Shown: positions 51,255 through 63,270 of the stretch, one piece after another
How positions within the stretch are numbered: position 1 is the first letter of the stretch
Layout of the letters: each line of letters begins with the position of its first letter
From: Fomes fomentarius
Taxonomy: Eukaryota > Basidiomycota > Agaricomycetes > Polyporales > Polyporaceae
Assembly: GCA_022606135.1 (NCBI GenBank)
Contig: JABYQN010000005.1
Coordinates: 2,170,001-2,234,000, forward strand
Reading direction: 5' to 3'
DNA length: 64,000 nt
The notes under the pieces: generated by a model
Databases searched by the model: none
Told to the model about the DNA's origin: nothing
The model's input: the letters and a program-made list of their open reading frames with translations, nothing else
Made by a program: the position numbers and the translations under genes

Positions 51255-51830
51255 CGATGCATCTCCGTCTCCCAACCGGGCGGGACCCCCAGACAACTGC
51301 CAGTCGGCCAAGCTCCAGTCTGCCTCACTCTCCGTCCTCGGCCACGACGACGCCGAGCTCATCGACTACTCCGACGTTGTCCAGCAGCCCCCACCGCCCG
51401 CGCCCTTCCCCGCAGGTCTCGGCCACAACGACGTCGAGCAGCCTGGCCTGCGCGAGCACTCCCTGAGTCTCCACTCTCCCGACCGACCTGGGGTCGGGTC
51501 ACCACGGTCGCTCCCCTCCCCCTTTCCTAAGCGGCTCACACCCAAGTTCGTTCTCGCACGCCGCAGATGGGGTCCTGAGCTCCTTGGTTCGCTAGGGTTC
51601 AATGTGTGTATCTCAGTATCTTGTACACGCTGTCCGTGGCTTGGCAGTCGAGGCTCTCGCTGTCTTAGAACACCTGTACTAGGTATCTTGAGTTGCACTG
51701 CAAATACTACGAGCAACCCCCAAACCTTTATCCCCGCGAATCGGCGAATGCCAACAAAGTCCGAGTGCACTATCTCTCCGGGCAGCACGACAACCTCGAC
51801 AGCTCCCAGGCCAGACGGCTTTGACTCCGT
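51255..51830 (+). pseudogene. decayed copy of the 3' part of the manganese peroxidase gene
   Basis: Matches the last exon and 3' flank of the peroxidase gene (about 48530-49105) in order and orientation: CCAGACAAC, GGCCAAGCTCCAGTCTGC, GACGTTGTCCAGCAGCCCCC, GGCCACAACGACGTCGAGCA, CCTAAGCGGCTCACA, then GTGGCTTGGCAGTCGAG and CTCGCTGTCTTA. Internal deletions and frame changes destroy the reading frame, and nothing upstream of the last exon is present. It lies about 2.45 kb downstream of the intact gene. Confidence 0.88.
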
Positions 51831-52084
51831 GGAGCATGCGCACAGTACTCCTGTCCTCCATCTGAGGACTGCTTAGCATGCGGCACACTGCGCTACGCTT
51901 CCACTGTCAAAGGGGATGTCATGAAGATGTCATACAACTACTATGATACACTCATGCGATCGTGCGATCATTACTGTAACTCAGTCCGAACATTCGATAG
52001 ACCGGAAAGGTAGAGGTAGAGGTCGTGGTGGTGGTGCTTGGGGGGTGTCGGTGTCATTCCAAACGCATTCAATACAAATCCACA

Positions 52085-54750
52085 TCAATTCCTCCTCCGC
52101 CGCTTGCCCTTCTTCGTCGACTGTGGAATCTCTACCGGCCGCTGGCAGATCGGGCACCGCCCCGAGACGTCTGTCAGCCACGGGTCCAGGCAGGTTTTCT
52201 GTGCAGTAAGGGATCGAGGCATTGGTCAGTGACCAACAGACGGTATGAGAGAGAGCGCGCGCGACGACACTCACATGGAAGACATGTCCACACGACAGCA
52301 GCCTCAGCGGCTGCGCACCTTCCCCGGCATCGTTCAGCTTCAACGCGTCCCGCTCCTCCTCCGTGACCTCCTCGACTTGGATCTCCTGCGTCCTCTCCGT
52401 TCTCGACGCGCTCCCGTCCTGATTCGCAGCACTAGCGCCGCCAGTACCATCAGCACTCGACGCATCACCAGCAGCCTTGCCCTCAGCCTTCGCGTCCACG
52501 CCCTTCGCCTTCTTCCCCCGAACCCTCTTCGGCTCCTCAAAGTCCATCAAGCATATCGCGCACACAGCCCTGTTTCCTTCAAGGCGGACGAACGGGTACT
52601 CGCCCTTCTCCCACATCTCGTCCCACGGCACGTCCTCGTCCTCGTCCTCTCCCTCGGCAGCCTCGACGTCCTTCTCCTTGTTCGAGTCCCTCTGTCCGCC
52701 AGAGGAGCCCGCATTGTTCGAGCCAGACGCCTTCGTAGACTTCTTCCGCTTCAAGAACGCAAACCGCCGTTTCGATACAGATGCGGGCGCGGAGGTGGTG
52801 GAAGTCGCCGTGGCGCTATGAGTCTTTGGCGGATAGGAGTGTGCTGCGGGCGGCACAGTGATGGGCGCGGACGTGTCCGTGCTTTCTCCGGGCGGTGGGG
52901 GGATGTACAGGACGAGCGGGATCTGGTCGACGACGGACTTGGGCAGCTTCTCGATGTCGGGCTTGATGTAGTGCGGGTTTTGCAGGGGATGCCGGCCCAG
53001 GCAGAGTAGGAGGATGTTGTAGATGAGCTGCGCATGGCAGATGAGTGAGGATCGTGAGCCGGGAGAGACACATGCGACTGCGACTTACGAAGAGAACCGG
53101 ACCAAGGATGAAGACTAGAAGTCCAAGCAGGAAGATCTCGAGGATCATGAGGTACAACGTGCACAGGATACCGAACGTCAGCCACCAGAGGTGAGGGGCA
53201 GCAAACCGGCAATTGTGCACGCTGGTATACTCGAGAACATGCGCGGTGAGGAACCAAGCCAGCGACAAGAAGGAAGTGCAGAAGGAGAGCCTAGCCGCAT
53301 ATCGAGAGATAACTGACAATTAGCACACCAATATGAAGGAGGAAAGAGGGCAGCGCACCGGGCATGCGCTACAGTTTGAGGAGGAAGCTGTTGAAGATCC
53401 GCACGCGAATTTCCACCACTCGTACCTTCGTATGAGAGGCCAGTTGCACGCCCAGGCTGCTGGCGACGAGCATTGTTCCTTGAGCCGGGAGGAGCAGTTC
53501 CAAAGTGGGGCTGACCGTTAAGAACGCGTTGCGTCGCGAGCTCAGTATCGCTCTGACTATTGCGGCCACGCGTTCGTTGATGCCTGTTCCTGTGCTCTAA
53601 GGGTGAGGCGGACTGCAGCTCAGTATATGCGGTGTACATACATCGCACCCGCACGTTCTCGCTTCCAATTCGACACTGACAACAAGGCGCTCATCACGAG
53701 CTTCACGAGCCAGAGAGCGTTCCATGCCCCTAATGGTCTATCGCATGCTCCCCACTCTGTCTTACCAGGCACTGTGGGACTCTCGTGGTTTGCGGAGTAA
53801 GCGAGTAGGGCAATGACAATGAAGAACTAGACGCATATACGTTAGATGAACGGACGGTAGTGTTCCAATCCAGAGGAAGTTAGGTGGGACGTCATGTCAC
53901 ATATTCACAGACACACTCCGCGTGAGGTCACGACAACCTGGCCGAACGTATCACACACCGCATACCACATATGTTGTTGACAGCCGATCATTCCGTTCAA
54001 CGCCTAAGCCGCCTTTCTGCTACTCACCGAGCAAATAGGCACATATGCTCTCTATTGGCTCGGAGTACAGTCCAGGAACAGACGACACTCGTTGAGGATG
54101 TAACAGAACGCCCCAGAAACCAAGGCACGGACGACAAGCAAGGGACATACCTGAGCGAACCACCATATCATGCTCAACACCAGCGACACGAGCGCACGAC
54201 GTAACCTCGTATCCCGATCCCGTCCAGCGTAGCCCAGCAACTCCAAGAGCTTACCGACGAATCCTCTTGCAGACTCTGGTCGGTCCTCGTCCTGGTTTGC
54301 CTGTGGCTGCGCCCCGTGAACCTCTCGCCGGTCGTCGAACAACGGAATTTCCCACGCAGGGTGGGGTGCGTTGACCCCAGGGACGTCGAGCACTTGTCCA
54401 GGGATATTCAATGGGGGTAGAGTCGTTGTATTTCGTGGCGCAGAGGGTCGTGTAAGGGACCTTGGAGCAAGGCCCGGAAAGCCTATGCTGCCTTCGCCCT
54501 GCATGTCCAATCTAGGCAACTCGGGGACAGACGAGACGGACCGGCCCCGAGAGCGATGGGCGTGAGCGCGCGGTGATGTCGTGCCGGAGACCGGAAAGGC
54601 ACTGGCGGAACGAGCTCGGTGGTGGGTGCGCGAGGAGGACATGGCGGGAGAGAGGTCGGAGGGAGAGAGCAAGTCTGAGCCTACGCGCTGGCCTAGTTGG
54701 ATCCGGGGGAGCTCACAGCTGACGGAAGCAGAAGACTCAGCCACGGTCAA
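52085..54750 (-). CDS. membrane-bound RING-H2 E3 ubiquitin ligase
   Basis: Minus-strand multi-exon gene. Exon 1 (54750 to about 54149) is a disordered Ser/Pro/Arg-rich head ending in LVSLVLSMIWWFAQ; an in-frame start near 54642 (MSSSRTHHRARS) is also possible. The next exons give FFIVIALLAYSANH, LWLVKLVMSALLSVSNW, RLSFCTSFLSLAWFLTAHVL and LTFGILCTLYLMILEIFLLG, i.e. several membrane helices. A cytosolic tail with a DEDEDVPWDEMWEKG acidic patch precedes the RING: CAICLMDFEEP, an insertion of about 80 Lys/Ala/Gly-rich residues, then LLSCGHVFHKTCLDPWL and CPICQRPV. C3H2C3 ligands are complete. It should transfer ubiquitin at an internal membrane; substrates unknown. It ends in a basic KKGKRRRRN. 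Confidence 0.85.
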
Positions 54751-55574
54751 GGTTCAATCAGATAACGTTGGCCGCTGCAGCGAAGTTACGCACAAAATTC
54801 GAGTCAGCTAGCGAGCTCGCAAGTCGAACTCTGGGACGACGTCCAGCTGCGGTGTGAAGCATGGGGCCGGGTGGACGCGGATGTGTATAGGCAGCTTATA
54901 ACTATCGTGGGCGAAGTCAGCAAGAGATCCCGACAGACGCCAGGCTCGTCTGCATGGCAGTGACAGCCTTACAGGAACAGATCTAGACGCCGCCCCTCTT
55001 GCCTTTTCTTGCCCTCATCATCATTTGTTGTGTCTTCCCAGTCCATTCATTCCAGGAATCCGTATACATCCTTTTGTGCTAACGACAAACGAGTACGGTA
55101 CTCGTCAGCAGAAGCTCTGCCTTAATGTGGCACGCGCTGGCGTGCATCAGCCCACAAAAGTCCTTTGGAACAGTCTTAGCAGAGCACGAGTTCAACAGGG
55201 TCTACACGCAGCTCGTTGGACGGTGAACAGATATCTCGAAGGCTGTAGGGCGCCTCAAGACGAAGAAGCTCGGGCGAATGACTTGTCCCCGAGTCAGTAT
55301 GATGAAGTTGTACGGTTCCGGGGAGGGACGTCCACATTCCGACACGCCGCTACCCGATTCGCATAGTAACGATGAACATTCCATGATACAACGACTGCCA
55401 AATAATGATGATACAACAGAACTCACTGTCATACAACGCCTCGTCACGACGTTCCAACCTTCAATGTACAACAACGAACGGAAAGGCAGTGCAGGGGCGG
55501 CCCAACGAGACGGATCCTCCCGCCGACAACAAAACAAGTTGAGCACCCGAAGACAAACGAGACACTCGTCGTCT
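54751..55574. other. intergenic, no gene recognised
   Basis: Separates two minus-strand genes: promoter of the RING gene and 3' region of the GTPase gene. Open frames here lack any recognisable content. Confidence 0.5.
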
Positions 55575-58515
55575 TCACAATAATCGTGTGATAACGCCCA
55601 GACCCTGCATGTGCAAGACGCCGTCAGGGAACAATCGGGGGGTGAAGGTACGGAAGCAGGGAGTTGCGAAACGAACCTTCGTCTTCCCCTCCCTGAACAG
55701 TAGCTTCATGCCCTCCTTGATGAACTCGGGCTGCGAAATGAACTCGAACGTCACCGTCGCTCGGTCGCCCGTACGTAGGATACCCTGCGGGTGGTCCATG
55801 GAGACTATTCGCACCGTCTGCCGCACAGCCTGTGACGAAGACAGGCAGTGAATCACCATCGGACACGGTTCGCATTAGTCGTGATACGCATGACACCAGG
55901 GATGGATAAGTCAGACTCACACCGCAGTGCAGCATAGCCTGGTAGTTCCGCTGCAGGGTGGTATTATGGCTGGAACGCACACAGACGCATCATCAGTCAG
56001 CTACTGCGACGGTCGGAAGAGTCGCGCCGTTGCGCATGCCGGGGCGATACGTACTAGAGGATCAACACCTGGCCTTCGAACTGCCGCACAGCTGCATCCG
56101 CCCAGATATTTAGCACACGAGATTCGGGATCGTTGAATTGGAAATCAAGCGAGACACCGCATACACTCACCTTTCGGCAATGTCTCGGTCTTGTGCACCA
56201 GGACCATACCCTTCCGGACGTCCATGCGCCTCACACGCTTGAGAGCGAACGAGACACACTGCCCCGCCTCGGCACTCGGCACCCGGGCCCTAATTTCGCA
56301 TCGATAAATCATCAGCAAACAGTCTCCAGCCACAGGCAACGGAAAACAGAAAGTAGGGTAAGAGACACGCCACGCCGCCGCAGGGCCCCGATGCTCCGAC
56401 ATACCTCTTGCGCTCGATCGACTTGATGACCGTGCCATGGAAATTGCCGTTTGAGTCTGGGCCGAACAGGACGGCATCTCCAGTTTTGACGGACCCAGAA
56501 TTTAAGATCCCATCCACGACAGTCCCTACGTAGGGCACCGAGTAGACCTCGGTGATGGAGTACTGCGGTCAAGCTCAGTGCCGTGCGCGAAGTGATGCCC
56601 ACGGAGAAGAGCATACCTCTAAGGGCTGGTCTGTCAGGAACTTCTCGTTGTCGCTCTCGCTGGCCGGCAGAAGGTTCAGGAAAGTGCGAAGCTGTGAAAA
56701 GGCAAACTGAGCACCGCAGCCGGACGAAGGTTAGGCTCAGACACACGTAGTCCAGACCCTCCCCAGTGACGTTGGATAGCTGGAATACTGGTGCTAATCT
56801 GGTCGTGGTTCCAAGTAAACGAGCGAGCCGCCTTCACATGTATCGGGTACGTACCGCTCCTTTCCAAAAGACTGTGACACTGCAACTGCGCACTCCATCG
56901 ACTTCACGAACACTGGAGTCTTCCTGGGGGGCGATCAGATCGCATATTTCGTACACGTCCGATCATGAATAGACGCAAGACGAACGGACCTGCATCCAGG
57001 GCTGCGAAGGATCTTCGAGACCTGCTCCACAGTCTTTGCGAGGATATTTGGGGGAGTCATGTCGATCTGCAACAGCATTAGTGCGGTGTGAATCCGAAGC
57101 ACACAATGGACAGCCTGCGGCTAGACTCGGGGCGTACCTTGGTTATGCACACCACTACTGGCACGCTCAAGGCCAGTGCTATTGCCAAGTGCTCTTTGGA
57201 CATGCCAATCAACCCCGCATTGCCTCCAACGATGAGGATGACGCAGGACGGAGACCCCGACGTGAGGCCGTACAATGTAGTCTTCAGATATCGCTCGTGA
57301 CCCGCAAGGTCTGCCGATATGGTGATGAGAACGGCAGTGTGGGGAGAATCATCGTGCGCTACTGACCGCTGAAGGAAATAATCTTGGAAGCCTGGATGGA
57401 TATCTCCTCCCAGCCCATCTTCTCACGTCGGATGACCTCGGGGTCATTAGAGTGCGCCGTCTGCGGGAGTATTGGCTTCCCTGTGGGTCCAAAACCAAGG
57501 ATCTGCAGTGAGAGGTGTCGTCAATTGGGGAAGCTCTCGCGCATGCGGAAGAGATAAACGCACCTCCATGCCCACGCTAGAAGTTCTTCCGCTCTCAATC
57601 TCGTGCTTGTGCCGGAATAAGCTCACTCGGGCCCGCCCTCGTCCATCGTCTAATTGGCCTGCCCAGAGTATGAGGGCTTGAGTCTATACTTCATTCGCCA
57701 TGATACTCAAAGAGCGTACCTCTTGTGAGAACACCTAATGTGGTGGACTTTCCGCTGTCTACGTTCCCGACTACCGCACAACGGACTTCCGGAGTCGTGG
57801 CAACATCTGGAGGAGGTAATCGTAACAATAGCACCACTCTTGGATGGTCCGTTTTGCTGTCAAATAATATTGACGTCTGCGGAGTGGGAGCGTTGGGACT
57901 ACACCGCGAGCGTGAAAGGGGTACCTTTGATTACACACCTTGCCCCAACTTCGTCTACAACAGTAGTCGTCTCCTGAGTAATGATATCAAGCTCCTCTGC
58001 AGTGCGCGGGGCACCTTGCCATACGTCCTCGTCGGTGGCAGGCTGCCCAGCGAAGAGTTTCGCGCCCGGAGGGTGGGTTCCTATTCGGAACACGTATTCG
58101 CCGTAGTTGCGAGTCAATAATGAAGCGATGAGGTTGCGAGCAGTCTCAAGGTTTTCGGGTAATCGTGACAGCAGTAATGACTTCGTACCAGACGTAATGA
58201 GTGGGGTGAGTCAACACAGTTCATGCGGACCTCATGAAGGGCCGGCGGCATAAACAGAACACTTACCTGCAGCTGTTCATCGATATCCGACATCACCACA
58301 TCTCCGGGCCCTGCAGCCGCGATAACCTCCTTGGCCGCAGGCTTCGAGGCATCGGTAGCCTCAACGCTCTCTTTGCGCGCGTGTGTCTTGTTTGCCGTCT
58401 TCTTCGTCTCTTTCTCGAGCTTCGTCCGCTCCGCGAGAGCCTGTGCGCGCTGCTTCGCGACCTCGCGGTGCGATATCTCGTCTATCTCGGTTTGGAATGT
58501 TCGTAAGCTGGTCAT
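55575..58515 (-). CDS. GTPBP1: GTPBP1/GTPBP2-type translational GTPase
   Basis: Minus-strand gene with about ten exons. It begins [20 protein letters not shown], followed by a charged Lys/Ala/Glu segment, then [19 protein letters not shown]. The GTPase domain is clear: P loop [10 protein letters not shown], the G2 region around [24 protein letters not shown] (G3), and TKID (G4). After it come the beta-barrel domains: [20 protein letters not shown], then [13 protein letters not shown], and the C-terminal [27 protein letters not shown] and [14 protein letters not shown]1-type proteins are EF-Tu-like GTPases linked to ribosome rescue and mRNA quality control in the cytosol. Some middle junctions, notably near 56000-56160 and 56750-57000, were not summed exactly. 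Confidence 0.88.
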
Positions 58516-59079
58516 GGTGTACGTGCGGAAGGGCGCTGCAGTCAGGCGGGCCGCCAGGTGGATTATATGCCAACGCGGCGCGAGTCAAGTCCAGTCAGAG
58601 TCTCGCGCATATTACTGGATGTCACTGAATGAAATTGGGTATGACTCGTCACGCCCGGATCTTGTACCAGTATGTAACCAAGCCCGTTGATATAGCAGCC
58701 CAGTGTCTTTGCATCACATATGTGTCCGAATCGCTCACCAATATCAATATTCAATACCACTTGTACGCCAGAAGACCACCTGTATCTTGCAGAGAAAGAG
58801 CTGAGAAAGGGGAAAAGAATAGGCCATAAGCGCCCGCTACCTGCCGTCACGGCAGCACGTGATATCATTTTTGCGAGGCGCCCAATGCACCACACGAGGT
58901 CGTGGTTTCGCGTCCTCTGCTCATCTCAACCACGTCTCATCACATCCCACGACGCGTCCCTTCGCTGCTCTCGGAGCATCTCTACGTGTATATACTGCAT
59001 GCACTGCGTGAATAGTCAACATCACCCGCGCATATAACCATACCAACTACGCCTCCAGACTGCAACAAAACGCGACGCG
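58516..59079. other. divergent promoter region, no gene
   Basis: Lies between the minus-strand GTPase gene and the plus-strand coiled-coil gene. No coding signal beyond short chance frames. Confidence 0.5.
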
Positions 59080-61145
59080 ATGTCATTTATGCCAGGATTC
59101 TCCCGTCCGCCAGGACCACGCCAACTCCAGGGAACTAAACCCGGGCTTCTCGATCCAATGCAACCAAGCCGATTACTCCGCACCCCCAACTCTACATTGT
59201 CCTTCGCAGCGTTCGACCCTCTAGTCGCATCAGTCAACTCTGTGCCACAGCGCAAACGTAACCACGACCCGGAAGTTGCACGACCAAAGCGCATCGTGAT
59301 CGAGACGACCCCAGGCAGCCGTACACCTGCAAAGTGGCGGTTTGTACCCCGTGCGCGTCGCGCGCCGGGCGTGGAAGATGAGGGCGCATGGCCGCGGTTG
59401 GTGAGCGTATGCGGGTGAGCCCTATTGTCCCTATGTTTCCCTCGGTTCGCGCGCGAACTGGCTATTGCTTCCGTAGTGAACCGGTCATCATGTCCGAGGA
59501 CCAATGGGACATCTACAAACTTGACCCTGCGTATGATTGCTTTGTCCCTCCTCACCCTAACCATCCGACCATCACCCGCAAAGACCCCAACCGCCGGAGT
59601 CGCTGTTCTCGCGCGCGAGCAGTACTTTCGATCACACCAAGAAGCGCCGTTTCTCGACTCCTCCCGTCGAAGGGGAAGACCATCCTTCGAACCTCAACAA
59701 GAAGTTCCGTACTGTCGTGTCTCTAGTCACGTCCGAGGAGGAATCTGACATCGAGGAAGTCACGGAGTCAGACGAAGAGGATGAGGTAGAGGAAATCGTG
59801 ATTGAGGAGGATGGGCCTCCTCGTAAGGTGCCTTCGACTTCACAAAACTCTGAACGCGTCAAGCAACGCCGGAGGACGCGGGAGGAACGAGTGAAGGAGA
59901 GGCGCGAGAAGACCAAGGTCAAGACTGGGTCCTCTTTCGAGTCTACTCGCTCCAGAACGCCCGAGATCGTCGATCTCACGATGGACGACAGCACTCCTGA
60001 GGCGACGCGGCCTAACGGTGTGCAGACGCAAGGTCCAACTAAGCGCAAAGGTGAGCAAGACTGGCCGGACGTCGACCTTGTCTGACCTGCTGTCAAGTGT
60101 TCACCCGGGCAGAGTCGCCAGAAGACACTTCTCCACGCGAATACTGGCACCAACCAACGAAGCGTGCCCGAACGCAGTCGCCGAGATTGACAAAGGCCGA
60201 CCTGAACAGGAAGCGAGCGGAACGTGAAAGGCGGCGTATAGAGCGCATGAACGGCCTGAAGCAATATCGGGAGCAGTGTTTCTGGGAAGAGGTATTCTCA
60301 GAATCTCCCTTCCCAACACCACCTCCATCACAACATGCATCGCAACACAATGGTGCGATGCCATTTCAGCTGCGTGTCGTCCCTGTTTTGACCGTCTGTC
60401 AGGTGCCGAAGAGTCTCGCCCTCCAAACTCCAACCAACCTCAGGCGGACGATGATGACGCAAGACGTCGAGCTGAGATCGAAGAGTCTCGACGAAAGCTT
60501 GCTGAGCTAGAGAAGGATCGCCCAGTCTGGGAAGAAAATGCACGGAGACGTACTATGGAAGAGCAAATGGAGGAAGAAGCCCGCCGGCTACGAAAAGAGG
60601 AAGAGCGACTGCGCGCCGCAGAAGCGGCAACACAAGCAGAGCAACAGCGTCGGCGTGCAGAAGCTGCTGCTGCCGAAGCTGAGCGTCGTGCCAACGCCGA
60701 GGCGCAGCGTATCCAACAGGAACGTGAAGAACGCCGACGGAAGGAGCGCGAGCGCTGGTCATACGGGCCTTGGACGAACACTCGGGCGATCGAGCGGTAC
60801 AAGATGCTCTCGGAAGAGTTCGACACCGCCAAGTTCACTCCAGAGAATCCGATTGACTTCGAGCTTGTCCCGTGGCCGGTTCTCGAGTCTCCTCTCAGGC
60901 TCACGCCGGAGGACATTGACTGGACAGCCGTCGAGGACTTTTTCAAGGCTGCGAGGAGGTACATGCGGAGCCAGGACTACAAGGTGTTCGTCGAGAAGAG
61001 CCACAAGCGGTTCCATCCCGATCGCTGGCGCGCGCGCGGAGTGCTCAAGAGCGTCGCGGACGAGCAGCTGCGTGGTCTCTTGGAGGTGGCGGCTAACACG
61101 GTCGCACAAGCATTGACGCCAATCTGGAGGGAGATGAAGGGCTAA
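59080..61145 (+). CDS. basidiomycete coiled-coil protein with C-terminal HPDRW domain and SIM-like motif
   Basis: Five exons (59080-59414, 59477-59530, 59623-60050, 60098-60352, 60403-61145) sum to 1815 nt, 604 residues. The N-terminal half is disordered and basic/acidic (SEEESDIEEVTESDEEDEVE) and contains PEIVDLTMDD, which fits a SUMO-interacting motif. KRARTQSPRLTK resembles a nuclear localisation signal. Residues of roughly 360-470 form a long charged Glu/Arg/Ala coiled coil. The C-terminal globular part, IDFELVPWPVLESPL, DIDWTAVEDFF, and FVEKSHKRFHPDRWRARG, is a block I know from many basidiomycete proteins of unknown role; the HPDRW string recalls J-domain-like NFKBIL1 proteins, but homology is not shown. 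A nuclear role is inferred. Confidence 0.83.
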
Positions 61146-61837
61146 GCCCACAAGGAGCAATCAGCCAATATGTATCAGCAAGGAGGCGGTGTACCAGCAT
61201 ACACAAGCCAGCACATCATCGCATCGCTACTGCAATATACTGGAGGGACATTGTATTATTTCGTAATGTGGGATTACCCCTCGATGTTTATCTTGTTAAT
61301 GTCATAGTTCCTGGTTCGCTGAGCTTCTTCAAGACTCGCTGCGTAGGTGAAGTATGCACATCGTCTCAGCTCCGCCGATGACACCTGTGACGTATGTTTC
61401 ATCCGCAGATTCAACCGTGATATAGGTCGACTTTTCCAGTATCGGCCAACTGCGCCTCATCTCCCATGCCTCCCGATTTCATTTGCGCCAAAACTCGGTG
61501 ACGCGGGACGGATCTCGTGGTCCTTCTTCTGTATTTTCCGGCTACCTAATCTATAGGTGCATTACGGCAGTTGGTCAAGTTAGAAAGCGATAAGTATCGA
61601 CATGCGCGCTTTGAGTTTCTCGGTTTCTGTGTGCTAAATCCGACAGGGTCCTTCTGACCATCCGCAACATTCGCGGGATGATCATGGACTATCGAGGCGT
61701 ACAATCTGGCGATCGAGAAAGGAGCAACCTCGCGTGGTCCAAGTTCGTCAGTCACGAGATTTCCCCAGCTATACTCCGGAGTCATATAACTACCTCTGCT
61801 GCTGCCACGACGATGTCGTGGCAGGACACAGGACAAC
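61146..61837. other. intergenic, no gene recognised
   Basis: 3' region of the coiled-coil gene followed by the promoter of the CBM1 gene. No coding signal is supported. Confidence 0.5.
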
Positions 61838-62753
61838 ATGGTCTACAGCATCTTCATCGCGCTCAGCTTCTTCCTCCTCGCTGCGCGGGTCTCTGCGCAG
61901 GCTCCTGCCTGGGGGCAGTGCGGCGGTGTCGGCTGGTGAGTCGTTGCGACTGCTCATCGGAGTCTGTCGTGTCTGACGACATGTTGCAGGTCGGGGAGCA
62001 CGGCATGTGTTTCTGGCTCCGTCTGCAACAAGATCAACGACTGTACGTCCGCACGTCATCCATGTCGTTTATGCTGTGCGCAGTTCCGTATATTGACGGA
62101 ACCGCAGACTACTCCCAGTGTGTGCCCGGCGCGGAGACGTCTGCTCCTGGAACGTCCGTTCCTCCTACGACAACGACAGCAGTCACGGTGCCGCAGGGAC
62201 CGACCACGACGGCCACAGGCGCGGCACCCACAGGGTCGCAGATCCGCGCTGTGGAGGGTCCTGTGTATCATTTCTACCTGCAGAACCAGGGTGGGTACGA
62301 CATTGCATCTTGGAGTCGGGGGCAGTCAGTCCGGCACAGCAACACTAACACTGTTGCACCGCCCACGGCCGCATTGCGATTCGCTGACTCCTATTCTCTC
62401 TGGCTCGCATCACAGGCGGGGGGCCCGTGCTCGGCCCTGAGTCCTCGTCAGGATACTTCACGATCGGGAGCACGATCTCGCTGAACAACGCAGACGGGAG
62501 CAAGCTCTTCCTGAACCTGAACAGCAGCGCGACGACCTCGTACAAACCGCTCACTCTCGACGCGGTTGCGACGACAACGACCTGGGCCCTCGAGGGAGAC
62601 ACGATCATTAACACTGCGCCGCGGCAGCTCAACTTCCTGGCGTGCTCCACGAGCGATCGGGCTGTATACGACGTCTACCTCCAAACCGGGGACGATTCGC
62701 CCGCAGGCACCTCCTGTTCCTCGGCCACATTGCACCTACCGTGCCTCTGCTGA
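61838..62753 (+). CDS. secreted CBM1 protein with uncharacterised C-terminal domain
   Basis: Four exons (61838-61935, 61990-62042, 62108-62290, 62416-62753) sum to 672 nt, 223 residues. A signal peptide, MVYSIFIALSFFLLAARVSA, is followed by a fungal-type CBM1: QCGGVGWSGSTACVSGSVC and NKINDYYSQCVPG, with the aromatic residues that bind crystalline cellulose. A Thr/Pro linker of about 45 residues leads to a domain starting IRAVEGPVYHFYLQNQ and containing SGYFTIGSTISL, WALEGDTIINTAPRQLNF, VYDVYLQTGDD and ending LHLPCLC. That domain matches no glycoside hydrolase or LPMO I know; I recall similar basidiomycete CBM1 proteins annotated only by the CBM. Intron 3 (62291-62415, 125 nt) is long and has a CTAAC branch-like site. 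Confidence 0.85.
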
Positions 62754-63270
62754 AGCGATGCTCGGTGGGACGGTCAGGGCATCCGTGCGAGGGCTGTGGC
62801 GTCTCGGGAGACAGTCGATGTAGGAAAGTCGAGTCGGAGTCAGAATCAGAGTGACTTGTAACTGTACGTAGTATACGTCTCGAGCGCAGGATGCGTGACG
62901 AGCCAGAATTATGTGACGTGGCTGCGTTTGAGGCGTTGTGTCTCGGAAGTTCTTTGCCATGTGAGCCGGGGCGAGGTCACAGTTCGGTCGGGCCTTCGGC
63001 GTGTATGTTCTCGGCGCGACAGACAAAGGCCCATTCAGCGCCGTGCGATGGATGATCTGTAGGAAATGAAAATGCCAACCGGACGATAGACAGTCAATAG
63101 TGGCCACCTTCGCTGATATTGAATGCCTGCTCACAGTACAGACGCGCGACGCGACGCGTCCCACCAGAATGTCACGTGCAGTGGGGAGGCGATGAGGTCA
63201 AGTATCGGCAAAGGCCGTTGACGGTGGACAGAAACTGAGCGCGGTGCAGTCACCTGCGGACAAGGTGAAG
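62754..63270. other. intergenic, no gene recognised
   Basis: 3' region of the CBM1 gene and promoter of the chitinase gene; no gene supported. Confidence 0.5.
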
